Source: Pseudomonadota bacterium | Lineage (GTDB): Bacteria; Pseudomonadota; Alphaproteobacteria; Rhodospirillales; Magnetospirillaceae | Assembly (NCBI GenBank): GCA_021793155.1 | Contig: JAJYTF010000011.1 | Coordinates: forward strand, 80,612-144,611 | Direction: 5' to 3' | Length of the DNA stretch: 64,000 nucleotides | Shown here: positions 49,698 through 58,458 of the stretch, piece after piece | How positions within the stretch are numbered: the first letter of the stretch is position 1 | Layout of the letters: each line of letters starts with the position of its first letter | Program-made: the position numbers and the translations under genes | The notes under the pieces: model-generated | The model's input: the letters and a program-made list of their open reading frames with translations, nothing else | The model's database searches: none | What the model was told of the DNA's origin: nothing

Positions 49698-51011
49698 ATG
49701 CCCAACGAAACTATTCGCCCCACCACCATCACCGGCATCAAGACCTTGGCCAAGGAGCTGAAGGTCAGCGAGGGACTGCGCCACGCGGCCGCCCTGGACA
49801 AAGCGGCGAAGGTGGCCGGACACCAGAACTTTGCACATGCCCGCCGCCAGCTATCAGCCGGTGCGTTGGCGCCGGCGGGCTATACCGTCTACATTACGAC
49901 CTACTGGCGGACCCGCCCACCACTCGATGCGGGCCAGGAGACCATTTCGGTCAACTTGTCGGTGCCGCTCGACCAACTGGTAAGACCTCACCACCTCAAG
50001 CAGGCTCGACACCTTCGCGGATTTCGCTTCACCGCATCGGATCACCTGGTCGACGACACGACGACGAGGTCACAATCCGAGGCGCGGCGCCGGGCTTGCG
50101 CTGTTATCCGGACGTTGGCCTTCATGGAAGCGACGAGCTTGAAGCCGTCAGGAGGCCGGAGCCGTGCCTATCCGCGCGGCAGCTACCAGAACGTCATGCC
50201 GGGCCATGACCATTCGAGCGAATGGTTCGATCCCGGGGCAAAGGCCCATATCCTGGTGGACGAGCCTTATTCTCGAGCCGTCGAGGGAATCTCGGCGGAG
50301 CGCTTGGCCTGGGCGGATCATTTCAATTGGGAGATCGTGAAGACCACCTGGGGCGGCATGTACTTCCCGGAAGGGAATTGTGAGATGTACCTCGCCGCGG
50401 ACAAGGCCAAAGGGTACAGCTTGACGAAGATCCTGGATGCATTGAACGCGCTCCCGCCTCCCATGGTCGAGGAGGGCTGGAATGGGAAGTCGGGCCCGAT
50501 GCAGCCTTCATTCTTGAGTCCCGGCGACAAGGCAAAGGCAGAAGCGCCAAAGCCGGCGCCGAAGCCTCGCGGCAAGAGTGAGCCACGCGTCACAGCCGGG
50601 TATTACACCATGTTTGATAGCCGCCAGCGTCGGCGGCCGGCCACGCGCATGCCGATAGAGGCGCATGCCGAAGTTGGGAAGCTCCTCAAGGCGGTGATCG
50701 CCCAGTGCTTCGAGCGCGCTGGCGTGAAGAACCGGCTCGAACACGTCCGGAGTGACCTGGACGACTGGGTGCAGCACGAGTATGGCCACGACGAATTGCC
50801 GAACGAGCGATTTTTCGAGCTGTATTATCGCGACGAGAACGCTGGCGGTGCGGAGGCGCCGACGGGCGAAGCCTGGAGAGCAAAGCAGATCGAACACCTG
50901 CAGCGCGCCAAAGCAATCCTCACGCTACACTATCCGGACTGCGCCCCCGTTCGGACCCTGCTCACATCCATCGACGCAGCGATCAAATCGCTACGATCAT
51001 GGGCGGTATAA
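49698..51011 (+). CDS. DUF5623 domain-containing protein
   Basis: 437 residues. The N-terminal ITGIKTLAKELKVSEGLRHAAALDKAAKVAGHQNFAHARRQL is the typical DUF5623 opening (helical, similar to plasmid-borne glyoxalase-related subunits). It is followed by YTVYITTYWRTRPP and AHILVDEPYSRAVEGISAERLAWADHFNWEIVKTTWGGMYFPEGNCEMYLAADK, a Pro/Lys-rich linker and a second helical domain. Function unknown; family members are common on plasmids and islands. ATG 49698 after GGGAGAA; the open frame far upstream is antisense to the previous gene. Confidence 0.75.
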   Translation: MPNETIRPTTITGIKTLAKELKVSEGLRHAAALDKAAKVAGHQNFAHARRQLSAGALAPAGYTVYITTYWRTRPPLDAGQETISVNLSVPLDQLVRPHHLKQARHLRGFRFTASDHLVDDTTTRSQSEARRRACAVIRTLAFMEATSLKPSGGRSRAYPRGSYQNVMPGHDHSSEWFDPGAKAHILVDEPYSRAVEGISAERLAWADHFNWEIVKTTWGGMYFPEGNCEMYLAADKAKGYSLTKILDALNALPPPMVEEGWNGKSGPMQPSFLSPGDKAKAEAPKPAPKPRGKSEPRVTAGYYTMFDSRQRRRPATRMPIEAHAEVGKLLKAVIAQCFERAGVKNRLEHVRSDLDDWVQHEYGHDELPNERFFELYYRDENAGGAEAPTGEAWRAKQIEHLQRAKAILTLHYPDCAPVRTLLTSIDAAIKSLRSWAV

Positions 51012-51081
51012 CGGCGAGGGGGTCCCCCACCAACCGGTGGTCACTTGCCCGATAAGGCCTGCAGATTATCCAGAGGCCGAG

Positions 51082-51348
51082 TTACTTGGGCCGCCGCCCT
51101 TTTCGCAGGAGCTGTGGCGGCGGCTCATTGGCCTGTGGCACCTCGAACAAATCCACGATCTTCGCCTCCAAGGCTTGAGCCAGCTTTTCCAGCACGGCGA
51201 CCGTGGGATTTTCCAAACCACGCTCCAGACGGCTGACATAAGTGCGATCTATCCCAGCATCCACGGCGAGGACTTCCTGTGAAAGTCCTCGGTCAACCCG
51301 CAATCGCCTGAGATTTCTCGCGACAAGTGCCTGTGCGTTCATCCGCAC
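51082..51348 (-). CDS. XRE-family helix-turn-helix regulator
   Basis: 88-residue Cro/CI-like DNA-binding protein: ARNLRRLRVDRGLSQEVLAVDAGIDRTYVSRLERGLENPTVAVLEKLAQALEAKIVDLF is a complete HTH_3. ATG at 51348 or 51342. Such single-domain regulators in islands often control restriction, toxin-antitoxin or transfer genes; no direct target is apparent. It faces away from the small-membrane-protein operon. Confidence 0.88.
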   Translation of the reverse strand: MRMNAQALVARNLRRLRVDRGLSQEVLAVDAGIDRTYVSRLERGLENPTVAVLEKLAQALEAKIVDLFEVPQANEPPPQLLRKGRRPK

Positions 51349-51463
51349 AGGCCAACATCTTGTAGCCCATTAAACCACGGACTATAGTCACGTATTACCG
51401 ACCTGGGCCGATTACCCAGACGCTTCGGAACGTTTTCAATTCTGCGTCAGGTGGAACTGAAAA

Positions 51464-51724
51464 ATGCGTTGGCTGTTCGACCTCCCCTATGCACACGCCT
51501 TTTTCTCGTGCGGCTTGGCGTACGCGACCTTTTACAGCCTTTTTTCGACGGGTAGGGGCTTGGTCCGGATGGCCCGCTCTCTTCGATCCAATCCCAGAAG
51601 CGCACTGCAGACAACGGATGAGCGACAAGGCGGAAGAAATCAATCCACCCGCAGTGCAATTGGCACGGATCAGGGGCTTAACCGCTGGAACATCCACAAC
51701 GACACCTATCGGTACTTTTCATAA
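51464..51724 (+). CDS. Small membrane protein (paralogue 1)
   Basis: 86 residues. The first 40 (LPYAHAFFSCGLAYATFYSLFSTGRGLVRMARSLRS) are hydrophobic with a basic exit and resemble the next small protein (H-FF--GL-Y-T spacing, basic SR end). The rest is polar. ATG 51464 with AGGTGGA eight bases upstream. Not a known family. Probably the first member of a small operon with the next two genes. Confidence 0.5.
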   Translation: MRWLFDLPYAHAFFSCGLAYATFYSLFSTGRGLVRMARSLRSNPRSALQTTDERQGGRNQSTRSAIGTDQGLNRWNIHNDTYRYFS

Positions 51725-51809
51725 AAGCCTCCGACATGCGTGAAAACAGGGCGACATATCAAAGCAAAATTGAGCCGCATATCACCGTATTTTGGAACAC
51801 GGTGATATT

Positions 51810-52010
51810 ATGACGACGTCCGAATTGTCACATGACTTTTTTACGTTCGGCCTCGTCTATTCGACACTCTTTTGTATTTTTAGAACAATTGTTGACATCG
51901 CAGGTTGGCTTTCTCGATCGCGGAAGACCCAAAGCGACTTGGCGGCAGACGCCGCGGGCAGCGGTGAATCCTTTGGGAAGCGACCGGAGTGGGACGTCGA
52001 GGAGTCATAA
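51810..52010 (+). CDS. Small membrane protein (paralogue 2)
   Basis: 66 residues: MTTSELSHDFFTFGLVYSTLFCIFRTIVDIAGWLSRSRKTQ, one hydrophobic span then basic and acidic polar tail. Shares the HxFFxxGLxYxTxF pattern with the preceding small protein. The stop TAA shares its last base with the ATG of the lipoprotein gene (TAATG), so they are translationally coupled. Confidence 0.6.
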   Translation: MTTSELSHDFFTFGLVYSTLFCIFRTIVDIAGWLSRSRKTQSDLAADAAGSGESFGKRPEWDVEES

Positions 52011-52990
52011 TGCGAAATTGGACCATCGCCGCACTCTGCGCGATCTCATTGACGGCGTGCCAATCGGGCGTGGTGAGACCACCGCCGCCTCAGCCGGTTG
52101 CCACCGCGACGGTTAGACACACGGTTCTGCCGGTCAACGACAAGGCCGAGATCGCCTATCTGGCCCGCGGCCTGATGCCCGGCCGCTTCCAGAGTGCCAG
52201 CGCCGTCTACAGCGGGGCAGACAACAAGGGGGATCAGCAGGGCGGCGCACCGGCAAGCCACACCGCCGTCGGCGCGGCGACCGCCGGCGTGATGGGCCAA
52301 TCGCCCCTTTCGTCCGGCGGGGTGGCCACCATGGCATACACCAACGAGGCGCTCTCGTTCGTCAGCGGGCTTGCGGGCGAGCGGAAAGCTGAAACCCAGA
52401 TCGGTCGCGCATACCTCCCCGACTCGGTCAACGGCATTTCCCTGGCATCGGAGAGCCAGGCGCGCGAGTTCCTACGCCTGGAGGTCAAGAAACGAATCGA
52501 GGAATATGGCCGGCTGACCGGCCGGACGGCCTCCTGCTTCGAGCAGTGCGACAGCTTCTTCCCGACCTACAAGCTGACGAAGGGGCCGGGTCCGGCCTGG
52601 CACTCCTACGATCCCCCGGCGCTCTACGTGACCTTCTACTTGCGTAAGCCCTGGGACAAGCGGAAGACCACCGATGCCGTCCTCGACAAGATCCTGGCCT
52701 ATCCGCTGGCGTGGGAAGTGCCGTGCTTCATCTCGCTGACGGCCACGCCACCAGCGGGTGGACACAGGGTCATCGACGGCGAAAGCGTGCCGGAATTCCC
52801 GGACATGAGCACCTTTTCTTCGCCGCTGGAGCGGACCCTGCTTCGGGTCCTGACCAAAGGCGGGCTGTTCGCGTTCGGCGCTCAGAACTGGCAGCAGTTC
52901 GCGTGGAACGGCCGGGTCTTCGCGCTCGGCGATCCCGCGCCGGCCAGCCTGATCCAGTACGAGATCGCGCCAGCGACCGATCAGGAATGA
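52010..52990 (+). CDS. Putative lipoprotein, unknown function
   Basis: 326 residues starting MRNWTIAALCAISLTACQSG, a clear lipoprotein signal with lipobox LTAC. The mature part starts with a proline-rich stretch (VRPPPPQPVATA), then a glycine/alanine-rich region and a mixed domain (QAREFLRLEVKKRIEEYGRLTG, SYDPPALYVTFYLRKPWDKRKTTDAVLDKILAYPLAWEVPCF). No recognised domain. Ribosome site GAGGAG before the ATG, start overlapping the previous stop. Transfer-apparatus lipoprotein is one possibility given the pilus genes further on, but not supported by motif. Confidence 0.65.
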   Translation: MRNWTIAALCAISLTACQSGVVRPPPPQPVATATVRHTVLPVNDKAEIAYLARGLMPGRFQSASAVYSGADNKGDQQGGAPASHTAVGAATAGVMGQSPLSSGGVATMAYTNEALSFVSGLAGERKAETQIGRAYLPDSVNGISLASESQAREFLRLEVKKRIEEYGRLTGRTASCFEQCDSFFPTYKLTKGPGPAWHSYDPPALYVTFYLRKPWDKRKTTDAVLDKILAYPLAWEVPCFISLTATPPAGGHRVIDGESVPEFPDMSTFSSPLERTLLRVLTKGGLFAFGAQNWQQFAWNGRVFALGDPAPASLIQYEIAPATDQE

Positions 52991-53113
52991 TTGGGCGGCT
53001 CCCGCCACCTACAAGCGCACAGGTATGGTCGCCGCCAATGCTGAGCTATCGACACTCGCGACCTGGAGCGTGGTCACGATCGGCGCCAGCATTGCCAACC
53101 TCGGCAAGAGCGC

Positions 53114-54379
53114 TTACGAGGCCGTGATAGCGGAGCCGGCGGCATGTGATGGTTCGGCCGCGGCGGGCGCGCCAGACAGCCGTGCGGTGAACTTCTCCAT
53201 CGACGCGGCAACAGTCTCAAAGCCGCCGTGCCAGATCGCGGCGCGGTCGTCCCCTGTCACTTCGAAGTCGTGCTGCTCAAGCGTGTGGGAGACGAGCCGC
53301 TGTTCATTGTAGTCCCTGGCAATGAAAGGGAATCCGCACCGAAGAGCAGCTTTGAAATTCCGAGCCCACGGATCGGGGCTATCCTGCCTGACATACATGG
53401 GAAGCTGCCTCGCGTCAGACTTTGTCACTACGATCACGGGCGGCCGACGGCGCAAATGTCTGTTTTGAAGCGCTAAGTTCAGATGGACGTCGCCGAAACC
53501 ATAGCCGGCGATAAGGACGGCGTCAGCCTCATGCACATGCCGAATGAACGAGGCGTAAAAAGTTTGGAAAGGGTCAGCCAACAGTTGGTCGAGCTTGAAC
53601 CCGCCCGCTACTAATGTGGTGCGCGGGAAAGTCATATTGTCCGTTCTGGGGCTGTTGGAAGGGGTTTCATCCCCATCATGGAAATCGCCAGACAGGTCGG
53701 GTTTCCAGCAGATTCTGTCGCCTTGGCTTTCGGTGAGCGAGTGATGGACGCTCCCGTGGAGATGATAGATGAAGCCCCATTCCTCTCGGCCAAACACGGC
53801 CTGGGGGTCAAAATCACCCGCTTCTGAGAATCCTGTGAACGCCTCCGGCCAGGCGGAAATGGCCGCGGTGTCATAGTTAAGGGTGTAAATCCCCAAATCG
53901 AATTTCTCACGGAAGCCTGTCAATGCCTGGCGATATGCTGCAAAAGCATCTGACGAGAAATCGATCGATATACAGCGGCCCCGCATAAACCGAGCCAGGT
54001 GTCCGAAGAGCTTCTCTACTTGGTTCAGGACAAGGTGCGCCTTGAGGTAATTATTGACGGGAGCAGTGTCGCCTTGGAGAAAAAGCCGCAGGGCATTGCC
54101 CATTGGTGGGGGGGTCTCCCAATGTGCCAAGCTCATCATGCGGCCGAGAATTTGCTCGAAGTTGGGGACCTCGGCCCGCGCCGACGACATCAAGCCTTTT
54201 TGGTTGTAGGTCGCTGCCGATGCCCAAAGCGGATTGAAGAAGTCGATCTCAGGGTTGATCTGCTTTGCGATAAGCGGCGCCCATTCACGCATCTTCTCAT
54301 CAATGTCACCCACGGACGGCAGACCGAGGGGGAGAGAAGTTCCCGCCCCCATAAGAATCAAAAGCTTCTTCTTGCTCAT
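53114..54379 (-). CDS. SIR2-like domain protein
   Basis: 421 residues of SIR2-fold. Nucleotide-binding GAGTS at residues 11-15, the NYD motif (YTLNYDTAA, 168-170), HLHGS at 206-210 and the C-terminal GYGFGDVHLN (292-297) are SIR2 landmarks. Stand-alone SIR2 proteins of this kind are often NAD-depleting effectors of phage defence; that function here is inference. No partner gene (Argonaute, HerA, TIR) adjoins it. ATG 54379 (a GTG at 54397 is an alternative). Convergent with the lipoprotein gene. Confidence 0.75.
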   Translation of the reverse strand: MSKKKLLILMGAGTSLPLGLPSVGDIDEKMREWAPLIAKQINPEIDFFNPLWASAATYNQKGLMSSARAEVPNFEQILGRMMSLAHWETPPPMGNALRLFLQGDTAPVNNYLKAHLVLNQVEKLFGHLARFMRGRCISIDFSSDAFAAYRQALTGFREKFDLGIYTLNYDTAAISAWPEAFTGFSEAGDFDPQAVFGREEWGFIYHLHGSVHHSLTESQGDRICWKPDLSGDFHDGDETPSNSPRTDNMTFPRTTLVAGGFKLDQLLADPFQTFYASFIRHVHEADAVLIAGYGFGDVHLNLALQNRHLRRRPPVIVVTKSDARQLPMYVRQDSPDPWARNFKAALRCGFPFIARDYNEQRLVSHTLEQHDFEVTGDDRAAIWHGGFETVAASMEKFTARLSGAPAAAEPSHAAGSAITAS

Positions 54380-54397
54380 CTCCGGCCGGGCCCCCAC

Positions 54398-55216
54398 TAA
54401 AAGCAGATTCGCTTACCGAACCTAGACTAGCAGATCGCCTTAACTGTTGGCGCGATCACCTATGCATAGCCGCACTTTCATCATCGGCGCCCTCCGCCAG
54501 ACGCCGGGATTGGCATCCCACAATCTTTTCAGAATGAACGGTAATTGAGCGGCTGGACCTGGTCAGGTCGAATTCTCCAATTGCGCCTCGCGGAGCGAAA
54601 AAATCTACCGTGTCATCTTCACGGCAAATCTAGAGGAAAAATCAGGCGCAATTCCCCTGAAGGATAATAAATATCCTAGGAAAATGCTTCCAGAAACGCC
54701 TTGCGTTTATAAAGAAGTGAGCGGTCAATGGAACTGCGGAGAAGTGCATATTTCTCCTGAACGATGAAATGTGGGGGACCGGCCGTTCCAGGACCGGCCC
54801 CCGCGCATCAGTTCCACCGGAGTGAAAGCAGGAGTGAAACCGATGACGACTTCTTTATAGCCCGAATTCCGATCCCGACTATTTGCCGGATCCACAAACT
54901 GATCACCACCTCATTGCAACGCGCAAGACTCCGCGCGAGCAAAGTTGTTGCCGAAAATCAGGTGAGATGAGTTTGCGGATAGGCCCGATTTAACTGGATC
55001 GAGACGTCTCGCATCGTCTCGGCACGGATCAGGGCCTGCGACTAGCAGCATATCGGGAACCACGAAATTTCCGAAGCGAAACGTCGCCGCAAGGCGCGAA
55101 CGAAGAAGGCTTGCCCAATACCATGTCCGCAGAACGCCTTGTCTACACCCATCTGATGGAGTGTCAAGCGCGCTGGAGGATTCCGGCGCGGTGCGATCCC
55201 CGAAGCCACGTCTTTC
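54398..55216. other. Long AT-richer region without a convincing gene
   Basis: About 820 bases. It holds an imperfect GC-rich hairpin near 54773-54800 (GGGGACCGG/CCGGCCCC), a small CCGTG/CACGG hairpin near 54610, and AT-rich stretches (54590-54740) unlike the rest of the window. Open frames here are short and lack ribosome sites. It may contain degraded genes. Confidence 0.5.
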
Positions 55217-55513
55217 ATGGCCCCGTCGGAAAACCCGTTCGGCAAGTTCGATGCCGGAGGCGGATGGATTCCACCGGCCGCATCGACCGCGTCACGACGT
55301 CCTTCGGTACGCAGCAAGGGTCACGTGGCCGCAGTCCGGCGCGCAATCGAATCCATCCACGGCACCATCCGAATCCGCGACCTCGCAAGCTTGAGCGGGA
55401 TCGGAAATGCGGCCTGGTGGGCGATCATTTACCTGATCGGAGAAGAAGACCTCATCCATGTTGGCGACGGGATGCCGACCTATCCATCTTTCGTCAGGCG
55501 GGCCGAGGGGTGA
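55217..55513 (+). CDS. Small protein preceding truncated integrase
   Basis: 98 residues: N-terminal Pro/Ser-rich part (FGKFDAGGGWIPPAAST) then a winged-helix-like core (AIESIHGTIRIRDLASLSGIGNAAWWAIIYLIGEEDLIHVGDGMPTYPSF). Its stop is 3 bases before the integrase start, so they are one transcription unit. Likely an accessory DNA-binding protein of the same transposon. Confidence 0.5.
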   Translation: MAPSENPFGKFDAGGGWIPPAASTASRRPSVRSKGHVAAVRRAIESIHGTIRIRDLASLSGIGNAAWWAIIYLIGEEDLIHVGDGMPTYPSFVRRAEG

Positions 55514-55516
55514 GCC

Positions 55517-56115
55517 ATGCACCAAGTCCCCGCCCCGCGTTATCGGTTCGGCCGCCACGATCTCATCGCGATCGGTGGAATCGATTATCGGGCACATAGC
55601 TGGGACAAAGGCGGGCACGAATTCCGGCGGGCGGATGAGCCAGATGTCGCCGAATATTTTAGCCACGAACAGATCCAGGCGCTGATGCGTCAGGACAAAC
55701 TGACCGTGGAGAAAGGCTATTTCCTGCCATCCACAGTCGAGATGAAAAAGGAAGGCCGAGACATCGACCTCACCACCCTCAAACCCAAACAACGGCTGAA
55801 AGTCCTTTGGAAAGAGGACTGGTGCTTGCTGTTCCTGAAGGAGGAAGCCGAAGGCAGAACTGACCGACAGCAAGAACAAATGGACGCCGCCATCTTGCGG
55901 CTGATCGGCATCATCCAGCAGCGCCACGATGAGCGTCTCGGCGCCAAAAAAGCCCCTCGAGCCGGACGCGTACAAACCGGTTGGCGCGCACCGACATCCA
56001 ATACCTTGAAGGTCTGGCTGAACCTCTACGCCGACTACGAGGGCCGGCTAAACGGTCTGTTCGATCTGAGGTGGCGCAATTCCGGCAATACCAACGCCAA
56101 AGCCGATGAACAGAT
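55517..56115 (+). pseudogene. Truncated Mu/TniA-type integrase (N-terminal part)
   Basis: The first about 195 residues (RYRFGRHDLIAIGGIDYRAHSWDKGGHEFRRADEPDVAEYFSHEQI, KVLWKEDWCLLFLKEE, SNTLKVWLNLYADYEGRLNGLFDLRWRNSGN) match the N-terminal region of Mu-like/TnsB-type DDE transposases. The catalytic core is missing: near 56100-56120 the sequence runs into the reverse-oriented istA gene. GAGGGG lies before the ATG. No TniB-type ATPase follows. Confidence 0.65.
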
Positions 56116-57255
56116 CCGCCGCCCACGATGGAACAGCTCGACGGTCTTGGCGGTAATGCGCGCCTCGACCTCCTCGCGGATCAGGCCGTGCGGCACCGAG
56201 TAAAAGAAGCCGTGGATTTCGACATGGTAGTCGAGATTGACCCTGGCGCGCTTCCATTCGGCGTATTCATACGGCGTCTCGGGCAAGGGCCGCATCGCCG
56301 GCTTTTCCACGGCCAGGAAGAGGTCGCGCCGCGTCGTGCCGAGCCGGCGCATGACCTTCCCATTGATCCGCTCCAGCGCCAAGCCGATGGCTTGGTTGCA
56401 TTCGGCGAGCGAGAAGAAGGTGACGTTGCGCAGCCGGCCGAGGATGTAGGTCTGGGCAAAGCGGACACCCGCTTCCACCTTGGCCTTGTCCCGAGGATGG
56501 TAGGGCCTGGCCGGCAGGATGCCGACGCCATAATGGGCGGCCATGCGGCCGTAGGTGCGGTTCACTTCCGGATCATAGAACGCCGGCTTGTGAACGCCGG
56601 ACTTCAGATTGTCGGGCACCACCAGCCGGGGCATGGCGCCGAAGAAGGCGAACATGCGGACATGGGCGCCGATCCAATCCGGCAATGTCTGCGTCCAACT
56701 CGCCTCGGCATAGGTGTAGTTCGAGGCGCCCAGCACGGCGACGAACAGTTCGGCGGTTTTGACCTCGCCGGTCGCCGGATCGACGATGTCGATCTTCTTG
56801 CCGGAATAATCGACAAACACCTTGTCGCCGGCCACATGGTGCTGCCGCATGGTCGGCGACAGACGCAGTTCGAACTCGCGGTAAAGCTCGCAGAACCGCG
56901 AATAGCCGTAGCCGCCAGGATGAACCTGAGAATATTCCTCCCACAGCACCGTCAGATTGACACCCGGCCGCTTCATCTCGCGGACCAGGGCCGGCCAATC
57001 CGGCTCGGGCCGCCGCCGCTGGCCGGTCTTCGCGCCAGAGCGACTGAACAGACGTTGGTGCAGGACCTCCTCGGTCAACTCCGCCGGCAACGGCCAGGTC
57101 AGCCCGGCCGCCGTCATCCGGGCCAGGCAATCCTGCACCGTGCTGCGCGCCACGCCAAGACGCTGGGCCAGCGCTCGGGCACTCAGATCGCTCTCACAAG
57201 ACTTCAGTCGCAAAAGTTCGCGTATTTGCCGCATGGACAGCCCCTTCTTCGGCAT
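56116..57255 (-). pseudogene. istA: IS21-family transposase istA, 3' truncated
   Basis: Begins MPKKGLSMRQIRELLRLK with a helix-turn-helix (SARALAQRLGVARSTVQDCL), then the IstA DDE core: VFVDYSGKKIDIVDP, YAEASWTQTLPDWIGAHVRMFAFFGAMPRLVVPDN, RPYHPRDKAKVEAGVRFAQTYILGRL. It ends after VELFHRGRRI, whereas IstA proteins continue about 80 more residues and are followed by istB; both are missing. The junction with the integrase fragment is near 56115. ATG 57255 has GGGGAAGG upstream. Confidence 0.82.
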
Positions 57256-57354
57256 CGCGCCTTCCCCTCTCTCCATCGGGATAAAGGCGTATGCTTGGTT
57301 GACGCTGACCTGTCGGGCAAATCGTCACCTCCGACAGCTCCTCAACTAAACGAG

Positions 57355-57451
57355 GTGGCCGGATAATTGTCGGAACGGTGGCCGGTTAATTATCGGAATC
57401 GGTGGCCGGATAAATCTCGGAATGAGTGGCCGGATCAAATCGGAATCCGCA
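57355..57451. mobile_element. Left end of IS21-like element with four tandem repeats
   Basis: Four 22-base copies of GTGGCCGGATAAWTNTCGGAA at 57355-57376, 57378-57399, 57402-57423 and 57426-57447, one or two bases apart. Tandem end repeats that bind transposase are a known trait of IS21-family elements. The outer tip reads TGCGGATTCCG on the minus strand from 57451. The matching right end is not present. Confidence 0.75.
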
Positions 57452-57453
57452 CG

Positions 57454-57627
57454 ATGTCCGAGATGGGCCTCTTCATGGTCGAATGGGACAAGCGCCATCC
57501 TGAAGGATACCGCCAATGGGCAAGGCTCCACCCGGATGAGGATTGGTACGAAGAACTGCTGGCAGATGAGGATTGGCTCCGGTCAATCCGAACTCCCGCC
57601 GGGGAGGTCACACCGACGTACATCTAG
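57454..57627 (+). CDS. Small hypothetical protein, possibly truncated
   Basis: 57 residues, acidic and tryptophan-rich (MVEWDKRHPEGYRQWARLHPDEDWYEELLADEDWLRSI). It starts 3 bases outside the IS21 tip, so it may be the remainder of a gene interrupted by the element. No ribosome site of its own is evident. Confidence 0.35.
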   Translation: MSEMGLFMVEWDKRHPEGYRQWARLHPDEDWYEELLADEDWLRSIRTPAGEVTPTYI

Positions 57628-57703
57628 CGAGTCCGATGTTCTGGGCATCTTCGACGGCATCGAACCATTGACCGAAGATGCCCTTGGCAGCCCCGATCGA
57701 CCA

Positions 57704-57958
57704 CTATGCACCTGGCGCTAGCAGTTGAATGACGGCATTTCGGGAAACACATGCATAATGGCGCTTGAACAACCATAGGCCGAGCAGCATTACAGCCAAG
57801 GCTATGCCCGAAGCTCGCCAATCATGCAAAGTCGCCACCTTCGCGGCCTGCAAGAAGGGAGTCCACGTGAGACTGAGCAAATTGCCAATCCCCCAGGCGA
57901 TGAATGCGGTAACCACCGCTTCGAAAACCAAAAACCACTTTGGAGTCCTGTCTTTCAT
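57704..57958 (-). CDS. Small membrane protein
   Basis: 84 residues from MKDRTPKWFLVFEAVVTAFIAWGIG with two hydrophobic spans (WFLVFEAVVTAFIAWGIGNLL and GIALAVMLLGLWLF) and a basic C terminus. GGGG six bases upstream of the ATG at 57958. Not recognised. Confidence 0.45.
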   Translation of the reverse strand: MKDRTPKWFLVFEAVVTAFIAWGIGNLLSLTWTPFLQAAKVATLHDWRASGIALAVMLLGLWLFKRHYACVSRNAVIQLLAPGA

Positions 57959-58086
57959 TTGTGCCCCGCACAAAGCGATGTTCGTACACACTAAATGATG
58001 CGCAGCCCTTCAAGGCAATTTTGTGACAGAAAATGCTCGCCGAGCACGATGTCTTCTCGATGACCAGTCATCTGAGAATACGAACG

Positions 58087-58326
58087 TCAACGACGCTTCC
58101 CACCTCGCGCCTGCAGGAGCGCCAGACATTGACGTAATCCGGCTTCGTCGATCGCAACTTCCTGGGGTCGTTTGCCGGACAGTCTGGGATGCCCCGCCTT
58201 CGTCCAGAGGGCGCCCTTCTCTGGCCCGAACAACGAAATGGCCGCCTTGGCAAGGCGATCGCAACAATCATCGGCTAGGCGCTCGCGCGCCCAGACAGCC
58301 TGGAGGCGCCGCGGTCGCCCGGACAA
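58087..58326 (-). CDS. DUF2384 (MbcA/ParS/Xre antitoxin)-like protein, possibly partial
   Basis: 79 residues. The part RLAKAAISLFGPEKGALWTKAGHPRLSGKRPQEVAIDEAGLRQCLALL resembles the toxin-binding domain of MbcA/ParS antitoxins (LFG...WL..PNPALGGRTPLEV...EG...V). The apparent start is TTG at 58326; no XRE part precedes it. No RES-domain toxin is visible beside it, so it may be a remnant. Confidence 0.45.
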   Translation of the reverse strand: MSGRPRRLQAVWARERLADDCCDRLAKAAISLFGPEKGALWTKAGHPRLSGKRPQEVAIDEAGLRQCLALLQARGGKRR

Positions 58327-58372
58327 GCCATTTTCCTATAGGGGGGCAGCCGATATCTGCGTAATATATTGT

Positions 58373-58400
58373 ATATGCTACACAAAACGCATATTTGTGT
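58373..58400. promoter_or_regulatory. Overlapping inverted repeats upstream of the abiE pair
   Basis: ATATGC (58373-58378) pairs with GCATAT (58389-58394), and ACACAAA (58380-58386) pairs with TTTGTGT (58394-58400), about 60 bases before abiEi. AbiEi-type antitoxins are known to repress their own promoter by binding inverted repeats. A -35-like TTGACT follows at 58409. Confidence 0.45.
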
Positions 58401-58458
58401 CGTATTTCTTGACTCTGCCGGGAACTTGTGGGAAGGTCTGTGGCATTAGGAGGCCATC

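Noticed and set aside
54764..54970. Small open frame in the AT-rich gap
   Set aside because: It runs through a hairpin, has no ribosome site and no protein-like composition.
57355..57447. CRISPR-like array
   Set aside because: Repeats are separated by one or two bases only, with no spacers, and sit at an IS21 end.
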